From Algoriphagus sp. Y33 (GTDB lineage: Bacteria > Bacteroidota > Bacteroidia > Cytophagales > Cyclobacteriaceae): a DNA stretch of 64,000 nt. The notes beneath the pieces are model-generated. The model had not been told where the DNA came from. It worked only from the letters and a program-made list of their open reading frames with translations, and made no database searches. Position 1 is the stretch's first letter. Every line of letters starts with the position of its first letter. This document shows positions 8,768 to 16,469 of the stretch, in pieces. The translations under genes and the position numbers were made by a program. The stretch covers positions 2,294,001-2,358,000 of the forward strand of contig NZ_CP061947.1 of NCBI RefSeq assembly GCF_014838715.1. Direction: 5' to 3'.

Positions 8768-10558
8768 TTAATTCGCTTTTGGGCGAAGAACTTTAATGTA
8801 CTTCTGAATGCCTTGCCACGCACTTATATAAAAATCAGGCTCAAACAATCTAGCATCCTTTCTAGCCTGCTTGATGAAAAACAAACCAAAGGGCAGCAAA
8901 CAGATAATGGAGAAGAAAGTGCCGAATAAGGGATCAACCACCCCCTCTTTTGCCCACTTCTCACCTGTCATCGTAATCATATAGTAAACGATGAAGAAAA
9001 TAATAGAAATCAAGACAGGCATTCCCAACCCTCCTTTTTTGATGATTGCTCCAAGTGGTGCGCCAATCAAAAACATCACAAAACAAGCAATGGCTTGAGT
9101 GTATTTTTGATACCAAGCTATCTGAAATCTTCTATAATCCCGCTGATAATTATCAATCTGGGACTTCTTGACACCAAATGTATTTTTCAGATTTCGGGCA
9201 TTATTCAATGCCATAGTAGTCGCATTTTTACCATAGCCCCGATTAGTGACCAGTGAATCGATTTTCTTGCGCTCTTCATCTGTAAGAGCTGCTGTACGCT
9301 GCTTTTTCACAACTGCATTGGCAACCGTCCCCGCATTGGTGCCCAGCTCGGCCACACCGACCTTTTCCTCATTGGCAGATGAGGCAAAAAGCGAATCTCT
9401 AGCCGAAACTTTGTTTGAAGCAATGACTGCTTTTTTACCGGAAATAGCAGAGTCGCTTCCGGGATTGAGAATTCTTGATTCCAGCTTATCGGTCAATACT
9501 GAAGTGGTGTCAACAGTATCTTTTCGAGCCAATTTCTTTAGCTGTTCGAGGGAATCTGCCAAGGCTTTTTCCTTTCTCATTTTAAATACCCTAACTGAGT
9601 CATCCAAAGCTTTGCGTTCCAAAATATCGGCTGCAGGCTTGAATTTTCTATTTCGTGTGAAAAAGGGATAAACACTTTCTGCTGTCTGATAATTTTGATA
9701 CCGCTGCTCATTGACCAAAGTACCTATTGAGTCAAGGCCCAGCTTAATCTGAGCTATGTTTTTGATAGATCTATTGGTGGACCAGGCATCTTCTGCTGTT
9801 CTATTGAGCTTGAAGGTATTATTCAAATCAAAAACAACCTCATTTTTATCAAAGGATGCTCTATTGAATTCTCCCGGCTTGTCATTGATTCCCCTAACCA
9901 TCTTCGGTTCATTATAATTTATCCCATGGTAGAGGGTAAGCTTCATGTAATTTTCGCTGAAAAACGGTTCCATTCTCCCCGAGTCTGCGAGGGTGACATC
10001 CAAGTTGCCTGTTTGGCCTGAGTTATGGCTATAGATCAAAATATCCTTGAGTCCAAACTCTCCTACTTTTTCATTGACTTTGATGCTATATCCCGGAATA
10101 CCGTCGTAGAAGACGCCTGCTTTGATATCCAATGCGGGAGACTTCATACGTATATCATAGAGCAAACTGAATGTTTTAAGGTTTACTTTCGGTACGAGAT
10201 AATTATTGGACAGATATGCGGCAAAAGATAGCACAATCACAAAAACCCCTATCGGTCTCAATGCTCGAAGCAAGGAAATGCCGCTGCTTTTTATGGCAGT
10301 GAGTTCGAAGTGCTCTCCAAGATTCCCGAAAGTCATCAAACTGGAAAGCAGCACTGCCAACGGAAGAGCCATGGGAGAAATACTGATAACAAAATACCCG
10401 ATCAGCTCCAAGTAGATCCAGAAACTCAGACCTTTCCCGAAAATCTCATCGAAATATTTCAGCATATTGACAGTCAGCAGGATAAAATCCACGACAATAA
10501 AAGTCAATAAAAATGGGCCTAAAAAAGACCCAAGTATAAGTTTATCTAGTTTCTTCAT
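8768..10558 (-). CDS. LptF/LptG family (YjgP/YjgQ) permease
   Basis: Inner-membrane subunit of the LptB2FG exporter that extracts lipopolysaccharide from the inner membrane and feeds it to the Lpt bridge. The 596 residues start with the family hallmark KKLDKLILGSFLGPFLLTF and hydrophobic segments at about 12-35, 50-85 and 100-120. A large periplasmic domain follows, then three closing membrane segments at about 495-580. The E. coli proteins are ~360 aa. The extra length lies in the periplasmic part (about 270-470), which is rich in Lys, Ala, Ser and Asp and looks poorly ordered. Longer forms occur in Bacteroidota. Which of LptF or LptG it replaces cannot be told. It is 60 bp upstream of rpsO on the same strand. 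Confidence 0.88.
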   Translation of the reverse strand: MKKLDKLILGSFLGPFLLTFIVVDFILLTVNMLKYFDEIFGKGLSFWIYLELIGYFVISISPMALPLAVLLSSLMTFGNLGEHFELTAIKSSGISLLRALRPIGVFVIVLSFAAYLSNNYLVPKVNLKTFSLLYDIRMKSPALDIKAGVFYDGIPGYSIKVNEKVGEFGLKDILIYSHNSGQTGNLDVTLADSGRMEPFFSENYMKLTLYHGINYNEPKMVRGINDKPGEFNRASFDKNEVVFDLNNTFKLNRTAEDAWSTNRSIKNIAQIKLGLDSIGTLVNEQRYQNYQTAESVYPFFTRNRKFKPAADILERKALDDSVRVFKMRKEKALADSLEQLKKLARKDTVDTTSVLTDKLESRILNPGSDSAISGKKAVIASNKVSARDSLFASSANEEKVGVAELGTNAGTVANAVVKKQRTAALTDEERKKIDSLVTNRGYGKNATTMALNNARNLKNTFGVKKSQIDNYQRDYRRFQIAWYQKYTQAIACFVMFLIGAPLGAIIKKGGLGMPVLISIIFFIVYYMITMTGEKWAKEGVVDPLFGTFFSIICLLPFGLFFIKQARKDARLFEPDFYISAWQGIQKYIKVLRPKAN

Positions 10559-10629
10559 TATTTAAACCGCTCCCAAAGCAAATACGAAGCACTGGAGTCG
10601 AAGTTCAAATTTGGCGAAATCCATTGAGA

Positions 10630-11025
10630 TTACCCACCAATAATATCTTTCAATCTTCCAATCAATCCTTCCCATATCGCAACCAACTCCTCATCATCAT
10701 AGCCGTCAGAGTAATCTATCACTTTCAGAAACAGGGTTTGTGTAAGTTCATTTTCTTCCAATTTAAACTCTATGTAGGCGTGGTCAGGTTCCTGCGGGTT
10801 CTTGGTATCGTAAAATTCAAACTTTACATGGGAATTACTTCGTTGAGAAGCCAGCCGGGCATAGTGATCTTCGTTGTCAAAATTGAAAATGTAATTCTTA
10901 TCCTCAGTTATTTTCACTTCATCGGCAAACCACTCTTCTAATCCGCTTGCAGTACTCAAATAATGGAATACTATTTTTTTGGAGGCATTGATTTGATAAT
11001 CAGCCACAAACTTATTTTTAACCAT
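10630..11025 (-). CDS. START-like (SRPBCC superfamily) domain protein
   Basis: A 131-residue cytoplasmic protein filled by one START/AHSA1-like fold. The N-terminus (VADYQINASKKIVFHYLSTASGLEEWFADEV) is the usual first strand and helix of these ligand-pocket proteins, and the C-terminal EELVAIWEGLIGRLKDIIG is the long closing helix. Members in Bacteroidota are common and uncharacterised; AHSA1 relatives stimulate Hsp90 or bind hydrophobic ligands. No catalytic residues can be assigned. It ends 71 bp upstream of the LptF/LptG-type gene on the same strand, and the two may be co-transcribed. Confident in the fold, not in a function. Confidence 0.82.
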   Translation of the reverse strand: MVKNKFVADYQINASKKIVFHYLSTASGLEEWFADEVKITEDKNYIFNFDNEDHYARLASQRSNSHVKFEFYDTKNPQEPDHAYIEFKLEENELTQTLFLKVIDYSDGYDDEELVAIWEGLIGRLKDIIGG

Positions 11026-11076
11026 GATAATCGCTTTTACAGGATGTAAAAAATCATTTTTTTAAAGAACGTCAAC

Positions 11077-11107
11077 TTGTTTTTCACAGTACAAGACCTC
11101 ATATTTG
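11077..11107 (+). promoter_or_regulatory. Probable promoter of the tRNA-Met gene
   Basis: TTG (11077-11079), exactly 20 bases, then CATATTTG (11100-11107). The same box pair and the same 20-base spacing occur upstream of the ABC ATPase gene at 60084-60114, and a consensus version occurs upstream of hxlR at 49409-49440. The tRNA begins about 170 bp further on, so a leader would be removed by processing. Confidence 0.45.
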
Positions 11108-11281
11108 CATTCCCATTTGAAAGGGAGGGTTTCAGGGTTGATAATAAACGATTCTCAACTAATGAATTGATGGATGAATATGCTTTAATATAGGCATTAA
11201 TTTCAAAAATCAATACCCAAAAAATGTTTCTGAAAAATCAGAGACTCCTTGGAGTAATTGAACCAACATTAAAATATACTT

Positions 11282-11358
11282 GGCGAGGTAGCTCAGTTGG
11301 TTAGAGCGCAGGATTCATAACCCTGAGGTCACGGGTTCAACTCCCGTCCTCGCTACCA
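11282..11358 (+). tRNA. tRNA-Met (CAT anticodon, elongator type)
   Basis: A full cloverleaf can be folded: acceptor stem GGCGAGG with CCTCGCT (closing G-T at 1-72), D arm GCTCAGTTGGTTAGAGC, anticodon stem-loop with CAT at 11316-11318, T arm ACGGG-TTCAACT-CCCGT and an encoded CCA at 11356-11358. The anticodon stem lacks the three G-C pairs of bacterial initiator tRNAs, so this is the elongator form. A CAT anticodon is also used by tRNA-Ile with a modified C, which cannot be ruled out by sequence alone but is less likely. The 3' half is partly duplicated at 11754-11789. Confidence 0.95.
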
Positions 11359-11360
11359 AA

Positions 11361-11387
11361 GGCTTTCGGAAACGGAAGTCTTTTTTT
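11361..11387 (+). terminator. Terminator after tRNA-Met
   Basis: GGCTTTC / GGAAGTC form a 7-bp stem with G-T pairs around the loop GGAAAC, followed by seven T. It begins 2 bp after the CCA end of the tRNA. Confidence 0.6.
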
Positions 11388-11398
11388 ATTTTAAGGCT

Positions 11399-11747
11399 AT
11401 GGATGAATTCGTCGTGTATGTGCTTCTTTCCAAATCATCAGGCAGGACCTATACGGGAATGACTTCGGATTTAATCACAAGATTCCTCTTTCACAATTTC
11501 ATCTGTTTATAATTTGTTTTTAAGCGGTCAGATGGAATGCCCTGAATAATCATTTCTCTGTGTGAGAAACCTTTCCCATGGGCATTTCAAATCAACTAAA
11601 GGATTCACTTTAAAGCATAGACCATGGACTGTCATTTAGGTAGAATTCTTTAAAACTAAAAAAGAAGCATTGACCCGGGAAAAAGAACTTAAATCCGGAA
11701 AAGGAAGAGAATGGTTAACACAATATGTACTTACCAAATATGTCTGA
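11399..11747 (+). pseudogene. Broken GIY-YIG nuclease-domain gene
   Basis: The ATG at 11399 opens a reading frame whose product matches the start of small single-domain GIY-YIG proteins: FVVYVLLSKSSGRTYTGMTSD at residues 4-24, then LITRFLFHN, where YVL and YTG are the degenerate GIY and YIG elements. It stops at 11512 after 37 residues. From 11598, in another frame, the C-terminal half continues as KGFTLKHRPWTVI, an in-frame TAG (11637-11639), VEFFKTKKEALTREKEL and KSGKGREWL, ending at 11747. About 100 bp between the halves (11498-11597) does not fit the protein and contains an AATGCCC/GGGCATT inverted repeat, so it is probably an insertion. The gene is disabled by insertion, frameshift and stop. 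Intact relatives are about 80-100 aa and often sit beside tRNA genes. Confidence 0.8.
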
Positions 11748-11753
11748 ATTCAA

Positions 11754-11789
11754 GATTCATATCCGCCACAGCGGACACGGGTTCAACTC
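11754..11789 (+). repeat. Relic copy of the tRNA-Met 3' half
   Basis: Two blocks of the tRNA recur in order: GATTCATA (anticodon loop, tRNA 11312-11319, copy 11754-11761) and CACGGGTTCAACTC (T arm, tRNA 11330-11343, copy 11776-11789). The spacing has grown from 10 to 14 bases by a small TCCGC-CACA-GCGGA stem. A further CAAAGGCT after the tRNA also recurs before the next terminator. It is not a functional tRNA. It looks like the far boundary of an element that inserted at the tRNA gene. Confidence 0.55.
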
Positions 11790-11815
11790 TTCCCGAATTT
11801 CTTCAAGACAGCAAA

Positions 11816-11844
11816 GGCTGGCCGAAAAATCGGCCAGCCTTTTT
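11816..11844 (+). terminator. Strong hairpin terminator
   Basis: A perfect 10-bp stem GGCTGGCCGA / TCGGCCAGCC with an AAAA loop, followed by TTTTT on the plus strand. It closes the tRNA/GIY-YIG segment, and 90 bp later the convergent DUF4998 gene ends. Confidence 0.75.
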
Positions 11845-11934
11845 GAGCTACCTGTTCTTGAGACGTCTTTTACTTATTTATTCGAATCTAACTTGTCAAC
11901 TGTAACCTACTCAGGCTTCCATTTACTATATAAA

Positions 11935-13140
11935 TTAGTTTTTGTAAAAATTGAAAGCCCTGATATTGCAATACCTACCGGGAGTATCACCCGACTGCGT
12001 GGTCAAAAACCCAACACTTACCTCAGATGTCTCCTCTACTATAAACGTGACCTTAAGTTCATTTACGTCTTTTCCCTCAAGAATATGGACATGTGCTAAT
12101 GACGATTGTACATCCTCCACATCAGGCAGGCCACTTCCCAATGCCGCCACCAAATATGCATGATCGTTTTCGGTCAAATTGGTATCTCGCAGATCTGAAA
12201 TCTCAAACGTATAATTTCCCGGCTCAAGGGTTAAAGTCTGGTAGATTTTTCCATTTTCAATAGCCGGGGCACCCCAGCCGGACTCCACGTTAAATATGTT
12301 TCCATTCCACTCATCCCATCCTCCCTGTCCGTCATGGATCTTAATGGCGTCATTGGTCATCCAGCCTGCCAATGTCCCCCACCTACCACTTCTCGTCTCC
12401 GGAACAAACGGAACTTGTGCATTTTGCAACTGAGGAACAACAACTATTAGTTCCTCCAAGAATGGAAGGGCAAAAGTATCTATACTAGTCACTTCTGGTC
12501 TAAATACCGTTCTATAACGAATAGTGGTGGAACTGGTCACACCCTCAAGCAAAGTGTGCGATTCACCGGCCGGGGTAATGATGGTTTTCAGTTCTTCATC
12601 CCCAAGCGAATATTCCAATTCAGTAAATTCTGCACCAAGGGAAGGATCCATTTGTCCCCAATTGATTACCGTATTATCAGAGTTAAAAGTCAAAGATTCA
12701 ATAAACCTATTGGAAAGTTTTCTGCGATAGCCCTCGCCATAAGAAGTGCCTACAGCATCCACAAGAACAGACCTGTTTCCATCTTGGTCGAACGTGAAGC
12801 CAATAAAATTTTTCACGCCTTCGTCCACCTCAAAGATATGCTCTAATGAATTCAAACCTGATGTTTTTTCCACCGGGAACTCCACGGAATCCCGGTAATC
12901 ATTCCAATAAACTTTCAATTTGGAAATTTTGGGATCTGCATTCAATTCTGCTTTCATGAGTACCCTCCCCTTTCCTGAGAGAATCTCCATTTCTTTCAGT
13001 TTTCCCGGATAAATAATCTCCCCCTCTTGCGTATATTTTTTAAACTCATCCCATTCATAATTATAACAAGAACATGTTAAAAAACCGGCAAGCAAGCTAA
13101 TAATCGAGCACTTAATATTACTATTTATATATTTCTTCAT
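11935..13140 (-). CDS. DUF4998 domain-containing surface lipoprotein
   Basis: Last gene of the first SusCD locus. The 401 residues begin with a lipoprotein-type signal (hydrophobic 12-22, candidate lipid cysteines C23/C25 in LTCSC). Residues ~35-230 match DUF4998 as seen in Bacteroidota SusCD loci: EIIYPGKLKEMEILSGKGRVLM, LKVYWNDYRDSVEFPV. The C-terminal ~160 residues (SGRWGTLAGWMTND... to NIRAFNFYKN) look like a beta-sandwich carbohydrate-binding module, perhaps DUF5013-like; this is inferred from composition and position only. Proteins of this kind are surface glycan-binding proteins accompanying SusC/SusD. It lies 68 bp after the DUF5000 gene, in the same orientation and probably on the same transcript. 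Confidence 0.82.
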   Translation of the reverse strand: MKKYINSNIKCSIISLLAGFLTCSCYNYEWDEFKKYTQEGEIIYPGKLKEMEILSGKGRVLMKAELNADPKISKLKVYWNDYRDSVEFPVEKTSGLNSLEHIFEVDEGVKNFIGFTFDQDGNRSVLVDAVGTSYGEGYRRKLSNRFIESLTFNSDNTVINWGQMDPSLGAEFTELEYSLGDEELKTIITPAGESHTLLEGVTSSTTIRYRTVFRPEVTSIDTFALPFLEELIVVVPQLQNAQVPFVPETRSGRWGTLAGWMTNDAIKIHDGQGGWDEWNGNIFNVESGWGAPAIENGKIYQTLTLEPGNYTFEISDLRDTNLTENDHAYLVAALGSGLPDVEDVQSSLAHVHILEGKDVNELKVTFIVEETSEVSVGFLTTQSGDTPGRYCNIRAFNFYKN

Positions 13141-13208
13141 GATTGATTCATTTTATGTGCATCCTAATCAATTTTCTCAAGATTAGATTTAAACCTATTT
13201 GTTTCAAA

Positions 13209-14417
13209 TCACCTTGGATCTCCATAAATCCTAAGTTCATTGATGCTTTGTGCAGTGCCGCCTGCCCAGTTTTCCAGACATCGGATTCTGATATAGCGGA
13301 TTTTAGGAGCATCAAGATCCACTTCAAAGTCCCAACCGGCAGAAGCTACTTCTCTATCCAGTGCACTATCCTGTCCATAAGATGTTCCCGAGGGTTTTTC
13401 AACTTCATATGAACCCAATAAGGTCCAACTCTCATCCAAAGCACCACTCAAATTTGGGCTTACAGAACCCCAAACTTCAAATTTTCTTAAGGACGTGAGG
13501 AAGTAAAACTGTTGGGGATTCAATTCGGGATATGCTCTGATCCATAATCGGCTAAGTTTGGCTTCTACCCCCATATCGAATGTGATAATATGGGGCTCCG
13601 GTCCCCCATTAACCTGGTGGGTAAAACTAGTCCAGGGCCAGCCTAGTCGATTATCCCAAGCATATTCCAATCTAGCTCCATTAGGAACCTGTGGAGCATC
13701 TCCAGGTAGAACAAAAGCTCTAAACCCGACAGGATCCAACTGTGTTTCGAATATAGGTTCTACGACTTGGGCAACAGTATCCGTTGAATTTCCCCACTTA
13801 TCTTTTACAAAGATTCTAAAATCATACGCCAAGGTGTCCAAACCTCTTATTTTGGCCAATATATCATCCTCAGATGTGAACACACTCATGCGGTTATCCA
13901 CATCAAATTGATTGAAAGCATTCCGTTTCATGATATATATAGAAACCTCCTCTTCATCCGGGTTATTGGCAGAGACATTAAATCCCCCAAAAGTATTTTG
14001 GACTTCTAAACTCTTAAAAACTTTCCATACTGGAGCCTCCAATGGCTTAACAGTTACCACAAAAGGGGCGGATTCCACGTTATTTCTACTTACCGAGTAG
14101 ATTTTAACTTCATGCTCCAACGTATCTATAAAGCCCTCTACCAGTAGAGAGTCTTTGTAGAAAGATGCTGTAACCTCTCTGCTCTTTCCGCTGGGCAACT
14201 GATATTCAGCTTTTATAAACAGTAAATTTTTATCTTCGGGTACACTGTAAGTAAAAAGCGCCTTTCCCGGTAGATTGGTTACCTGAACATTGCTTACTGC
14301 GCTTGGTACAGATTGGTCATTGCCTGAAGGCTCTCTGGACTCCATGGCTTCATCACATGAAATCATCAGTACCACTAGGAATATCGCTGTCGCTAATATT
14401 TTTATATCTATTTTCAT
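13209..14417 (-). CDS. DUF5000/DUF5126-type discoidin-fold lipoprotein
   Basis: Surface lipoprotein of the first SusCD locus, 402 aa from the ATG at 14417 (an upstream TTG would add three residues). Signal residues 1-20 end at C21 (VLMISC). The order fits the family that combines DUF4959 (about 40-125, VSNVQVTNLPGKALFTYSVPED), DUF5126 (about 130-230, WKVFKSLEVQNTFGGFNVSANN) and a C-terminal DUF5000 F5/8-type discoidin fold (about 250-400, ending YIRIRCLENWAGGTAQSINELRIYGDP). Discoidin folds bind sugars, so the likely role is presenting glycans to the SusC/SusD pair 28 bp upstream. No catalytic residues are seen. Confidence 0.85.
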   Translation of the reverse strand: MKIDIKILATAIFLVVLMISCDEAMESREPSGNDQSVPSAVSNVQVTNLPGKALFTYSVPEDKNLLFIKAEYQLPSGKSREVTASFYKDSLLVEGFIDTLEHEVKIYSVSRNNVESAPFVVTVKPLEAPVWKVFKSLEVQNTFGGFNVSANNPDEEEVSIYIMKRNAFNQFDVDNRMSVFTSEDDILAKIRGLDTLAYDFRIFVKDKWGNSTDTVAQVVEPIFETQLDPVGFRAFVLPGDAPQVPNGARLEYAWDNRLGWPWTSFTHQVNGGPEPHIITFDMGVEAKLSRLWIRAYPELNPQQFYFLTSLRKFEVWGSVSPNLSGALDESWTLLGSYEVEKPSGTSYGQDSALDREVASAGWDFEVDLDAPKIRYIRIRCLENWAGGTAQSINELRIYGDPR

Positions 14418-14445
14418 AACATTCAATTTTTAGAGCGGAAACTCA

Positions 14446-16452
14446 TTACCATCCCGGGTTTTCTACCAAGTTGCTATTTCTTCGGATATCAAAATTCCCA
14501 ATGGGCCATAAATAATCCCTGGGACCAATAAACCCTTGGCTATAAATAACACGCTCATTGTTGTAGGCCTCTACAGACTTACCGATTATATTCATTCCGG
14601 TAATATCCTTATTAAGTTCCTCCAAGGACTTTTTCCATCTTCTCAAATCCCAAAATCTCTGCCCTTCAAAAGCCAGTTCGATCATCCTTTCCCTATGAAT
14701 GATTTCTCTTAGACCACCTTGGGTAGAATATTTACCTGGATTGGTAGAGTAAGTCTGCCAAGATTCAACTACTCCATTTAGTCCTGCCCTTTCCCTGATC
14801 TTGTCCAAATAGGCAATGGCGGTAGAAGACCCTGGCTCTACTTCATTGAGAGCTTCTGCATACAAGAGGTACAAATCTGCCAATCTAATTTCAGGCCAGG
14901 GGTAATTCTTCCAAACAGGCTCTGTAGAACCCTGAGTGGTCGACTCCCAATGAACAAGCTTCTTAACAAAATACCCCGTCTCATTCCAGTTCACAAAGTC
15001 TCCATAACCTGCTCTTTCAGAGTTCTTTGACCGAACAAAAAAAGTATTGACATCAGAGCCTGTAGCGTTTCCATCTTTCATGTACCAAATCCCGCCGTCA
15101 AAACCCAAATCTGCATAAAATCTAGGCTCACGGTCAAAATTGAGTCTTGCAGTCCGCTCGTTTGGCTCAATATAAAACCGCTCTTGTTCTGTCCCGTTCC
15201 TCAGTTCGAAATGATCAGAAAAGTCGAGGGTTTTGTCTTCTTCGATAGGAATACCATTCTTTGTATAAAACATCCTGGCTATTTTTAAAGGGGCTCCCCA
15301 AAGTCCGCTTAATAGATGCCTGCCAACCTGAGATCCCCTCTGCATCGGGGGCATACATAGATTTTGATTGATGAATGAACTTCCTGAAAGAGCCCAGACA
15401 TGCTCTTTGGACCATCTGCCAGTGACTGCATTTCTGATGTTTAGTTGGGTTTTAGTTTCAGAACTCAATCCCAACACATCATTTTCATAGCGATAAAGTG
15501 CATGACCACTTTGCTCAGCCTCATCGATGGCTTCCTTAGCAGCATCTCTGGCTTTTTCCCATTTTGACAGATCATAGTCAGAATTGAACAAAAGATCATC
15601 CTCGTGGTCTCTGAAATTGGCATAATCGCTATTGCCGTTAAACAATGGGCTTGCAGCATATACCCATAATTTTGCTTTCACTGCTAGGGCTATGCTCTTA
15701 TTTACTCTTCCAAATTCACTATTTTCGTCCACTATCCTACTTGGTAATTTCTCCGCCGCTTGACTTAACAGGTCTGAAATAAATTGCACACACTCATCTA
15801 CAGGCATTCTTTTAGTGGCAGGCACGTCTATTGGGGTATTTTCATTGATAATCGGAATAGGCCCATACATTCTGAATAAATAGTAATGATAATACGCCAG
15901 TAAAAACTCAACCTCCCCTATCCACCTTTCCCGCATCTCAATAGGTAAATCAGGCACTTTATTCAGATCCTTTACATTTTCCAAGAATATATTGCAATGC
16001 CGGATACCCCTGAAAATTTTATATTCATCCCGGTAGTTAGCACCGCCCTTTCTAGCACCGCCCCATTCATCAAACAAAGGAGCATCTTTATTTTGTTGTC
16101 CCTGCGCTATCCTAAATGCTGCATGCCAAGTAGTCTGCGCCGACTGGGGCAACCATATTTCATCACCTGCAAACATCCCAACATTATACCAAGCATCGCC
16201 CGTCAAAGGCAAATATGAGTAACAGGTAAACAGGTATTTTTCAGCTTCATTTCGCAACTTAAAGGCATTTTCAATTGTCGCTACATTGTCAGGAACAATG
16301 TCCAGATATTCTTGGCATGCGCCTAATACATAGACCAGTAATATCCATAGGAAACGGATTTTACCTTTTCCAATAGGACTAGATGCTTTACCGTTTTCGC
16401 ATGTATTCCTTTCAGCACATGCCTTCTCTTTATATTTTCGGTTCAATTTCAT
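14446..16452 (-). CDS. RagB/SusD family nutrient-binding lipoprotein (locus 1)
   Basis: Cell-surface lipoprotein that forms the lid over the SusC channel and binds the substrate. The 668 residues carry a lipoprotein signal unusually far from the start: about 30 charged residues, then FLWILLVYVLGAC with the lipid Cys at 46; no internal Met gives a shorter form. The body has SusD TPR-like helices (IRHCNIFLENV near 150, WIGEVEFLLAYYHYYLFRMYGPIPII near 177-202) and the C-terminal family blocks IHRERMIELAFEGQRFWDLRRWK near 590-612 and YLWPIGNFDIRRNSNLVENPGW. It follows SusC by 17 bp. SusD proteins are usually 500-600 aa, so this is a large one. The substrate is unknown. Confidence 0.93.
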   Translation of the reverse strand: MKLNRKYKEKACAERNTCENGKASSPIGKGKIRFLWILLVYVLGACQEYLDIVPDNVATIENAFKLRNEAEKYLFTCYSYLPLTGDAWYNVGMFAGDEIWLPQSAQTTWHAAFRIAQGQQNKDAPLFDEWGGARKGGANYRDEYKIFRGIRHCNIFLENVKDLNKVPDLPIEMRERWIGEVEFLLAYYHYYLFRMYGPIPIINENTPIDVPATKRMPVDECVQFISDLLSQAAEKLPSRIVDENSEFGRVNKSIALAVKAKLWVYAASPLFNGNSDYANFRDHEDDLLFNSDYDLSKWEKARDAAKEAIDEAEQSGHALYRYENDVLGLSSETKTQLNIRNAVTGRWSKEHVWALSGSSFINQNLCMPPMQRGSQVGRHLLSGLWGAPLKIARMFYTKNGIPIEEDKTLDFSDHFELRNGTEQERFYIEPNERTARLNFDREPRFYADLGFDGGIWYMKDGNATGSDVNTFFVRSKNSERAGYGDFVNWNETGYFVKKLVHWESTTQGSTEPVWKNYPWPEIRLADLYLLYAEALNEVEPGSSTAIAYLDKIRERAGLNGVVESWQTYSTNPGKYSTQGGLREIIHRERMIELAFEGQRFWDLRRWKKSLEELNKDITGMNIIGKSVEAYNNERVIYSQGFIGPRDYLWPIGNFDIRRNSNLVENPGW

Positions 16453-16469
16453 ATTTCCAATATTTTATC

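Noticed and set aside
11711..12099. Plus-strand frames over the tRNA relic and the end of the DUF4998 gene
   Set aside because: They cover the GIY-YIG remnant, the tRNA relic and a terminator hairpin and run antisense into DUF4998; not coding.
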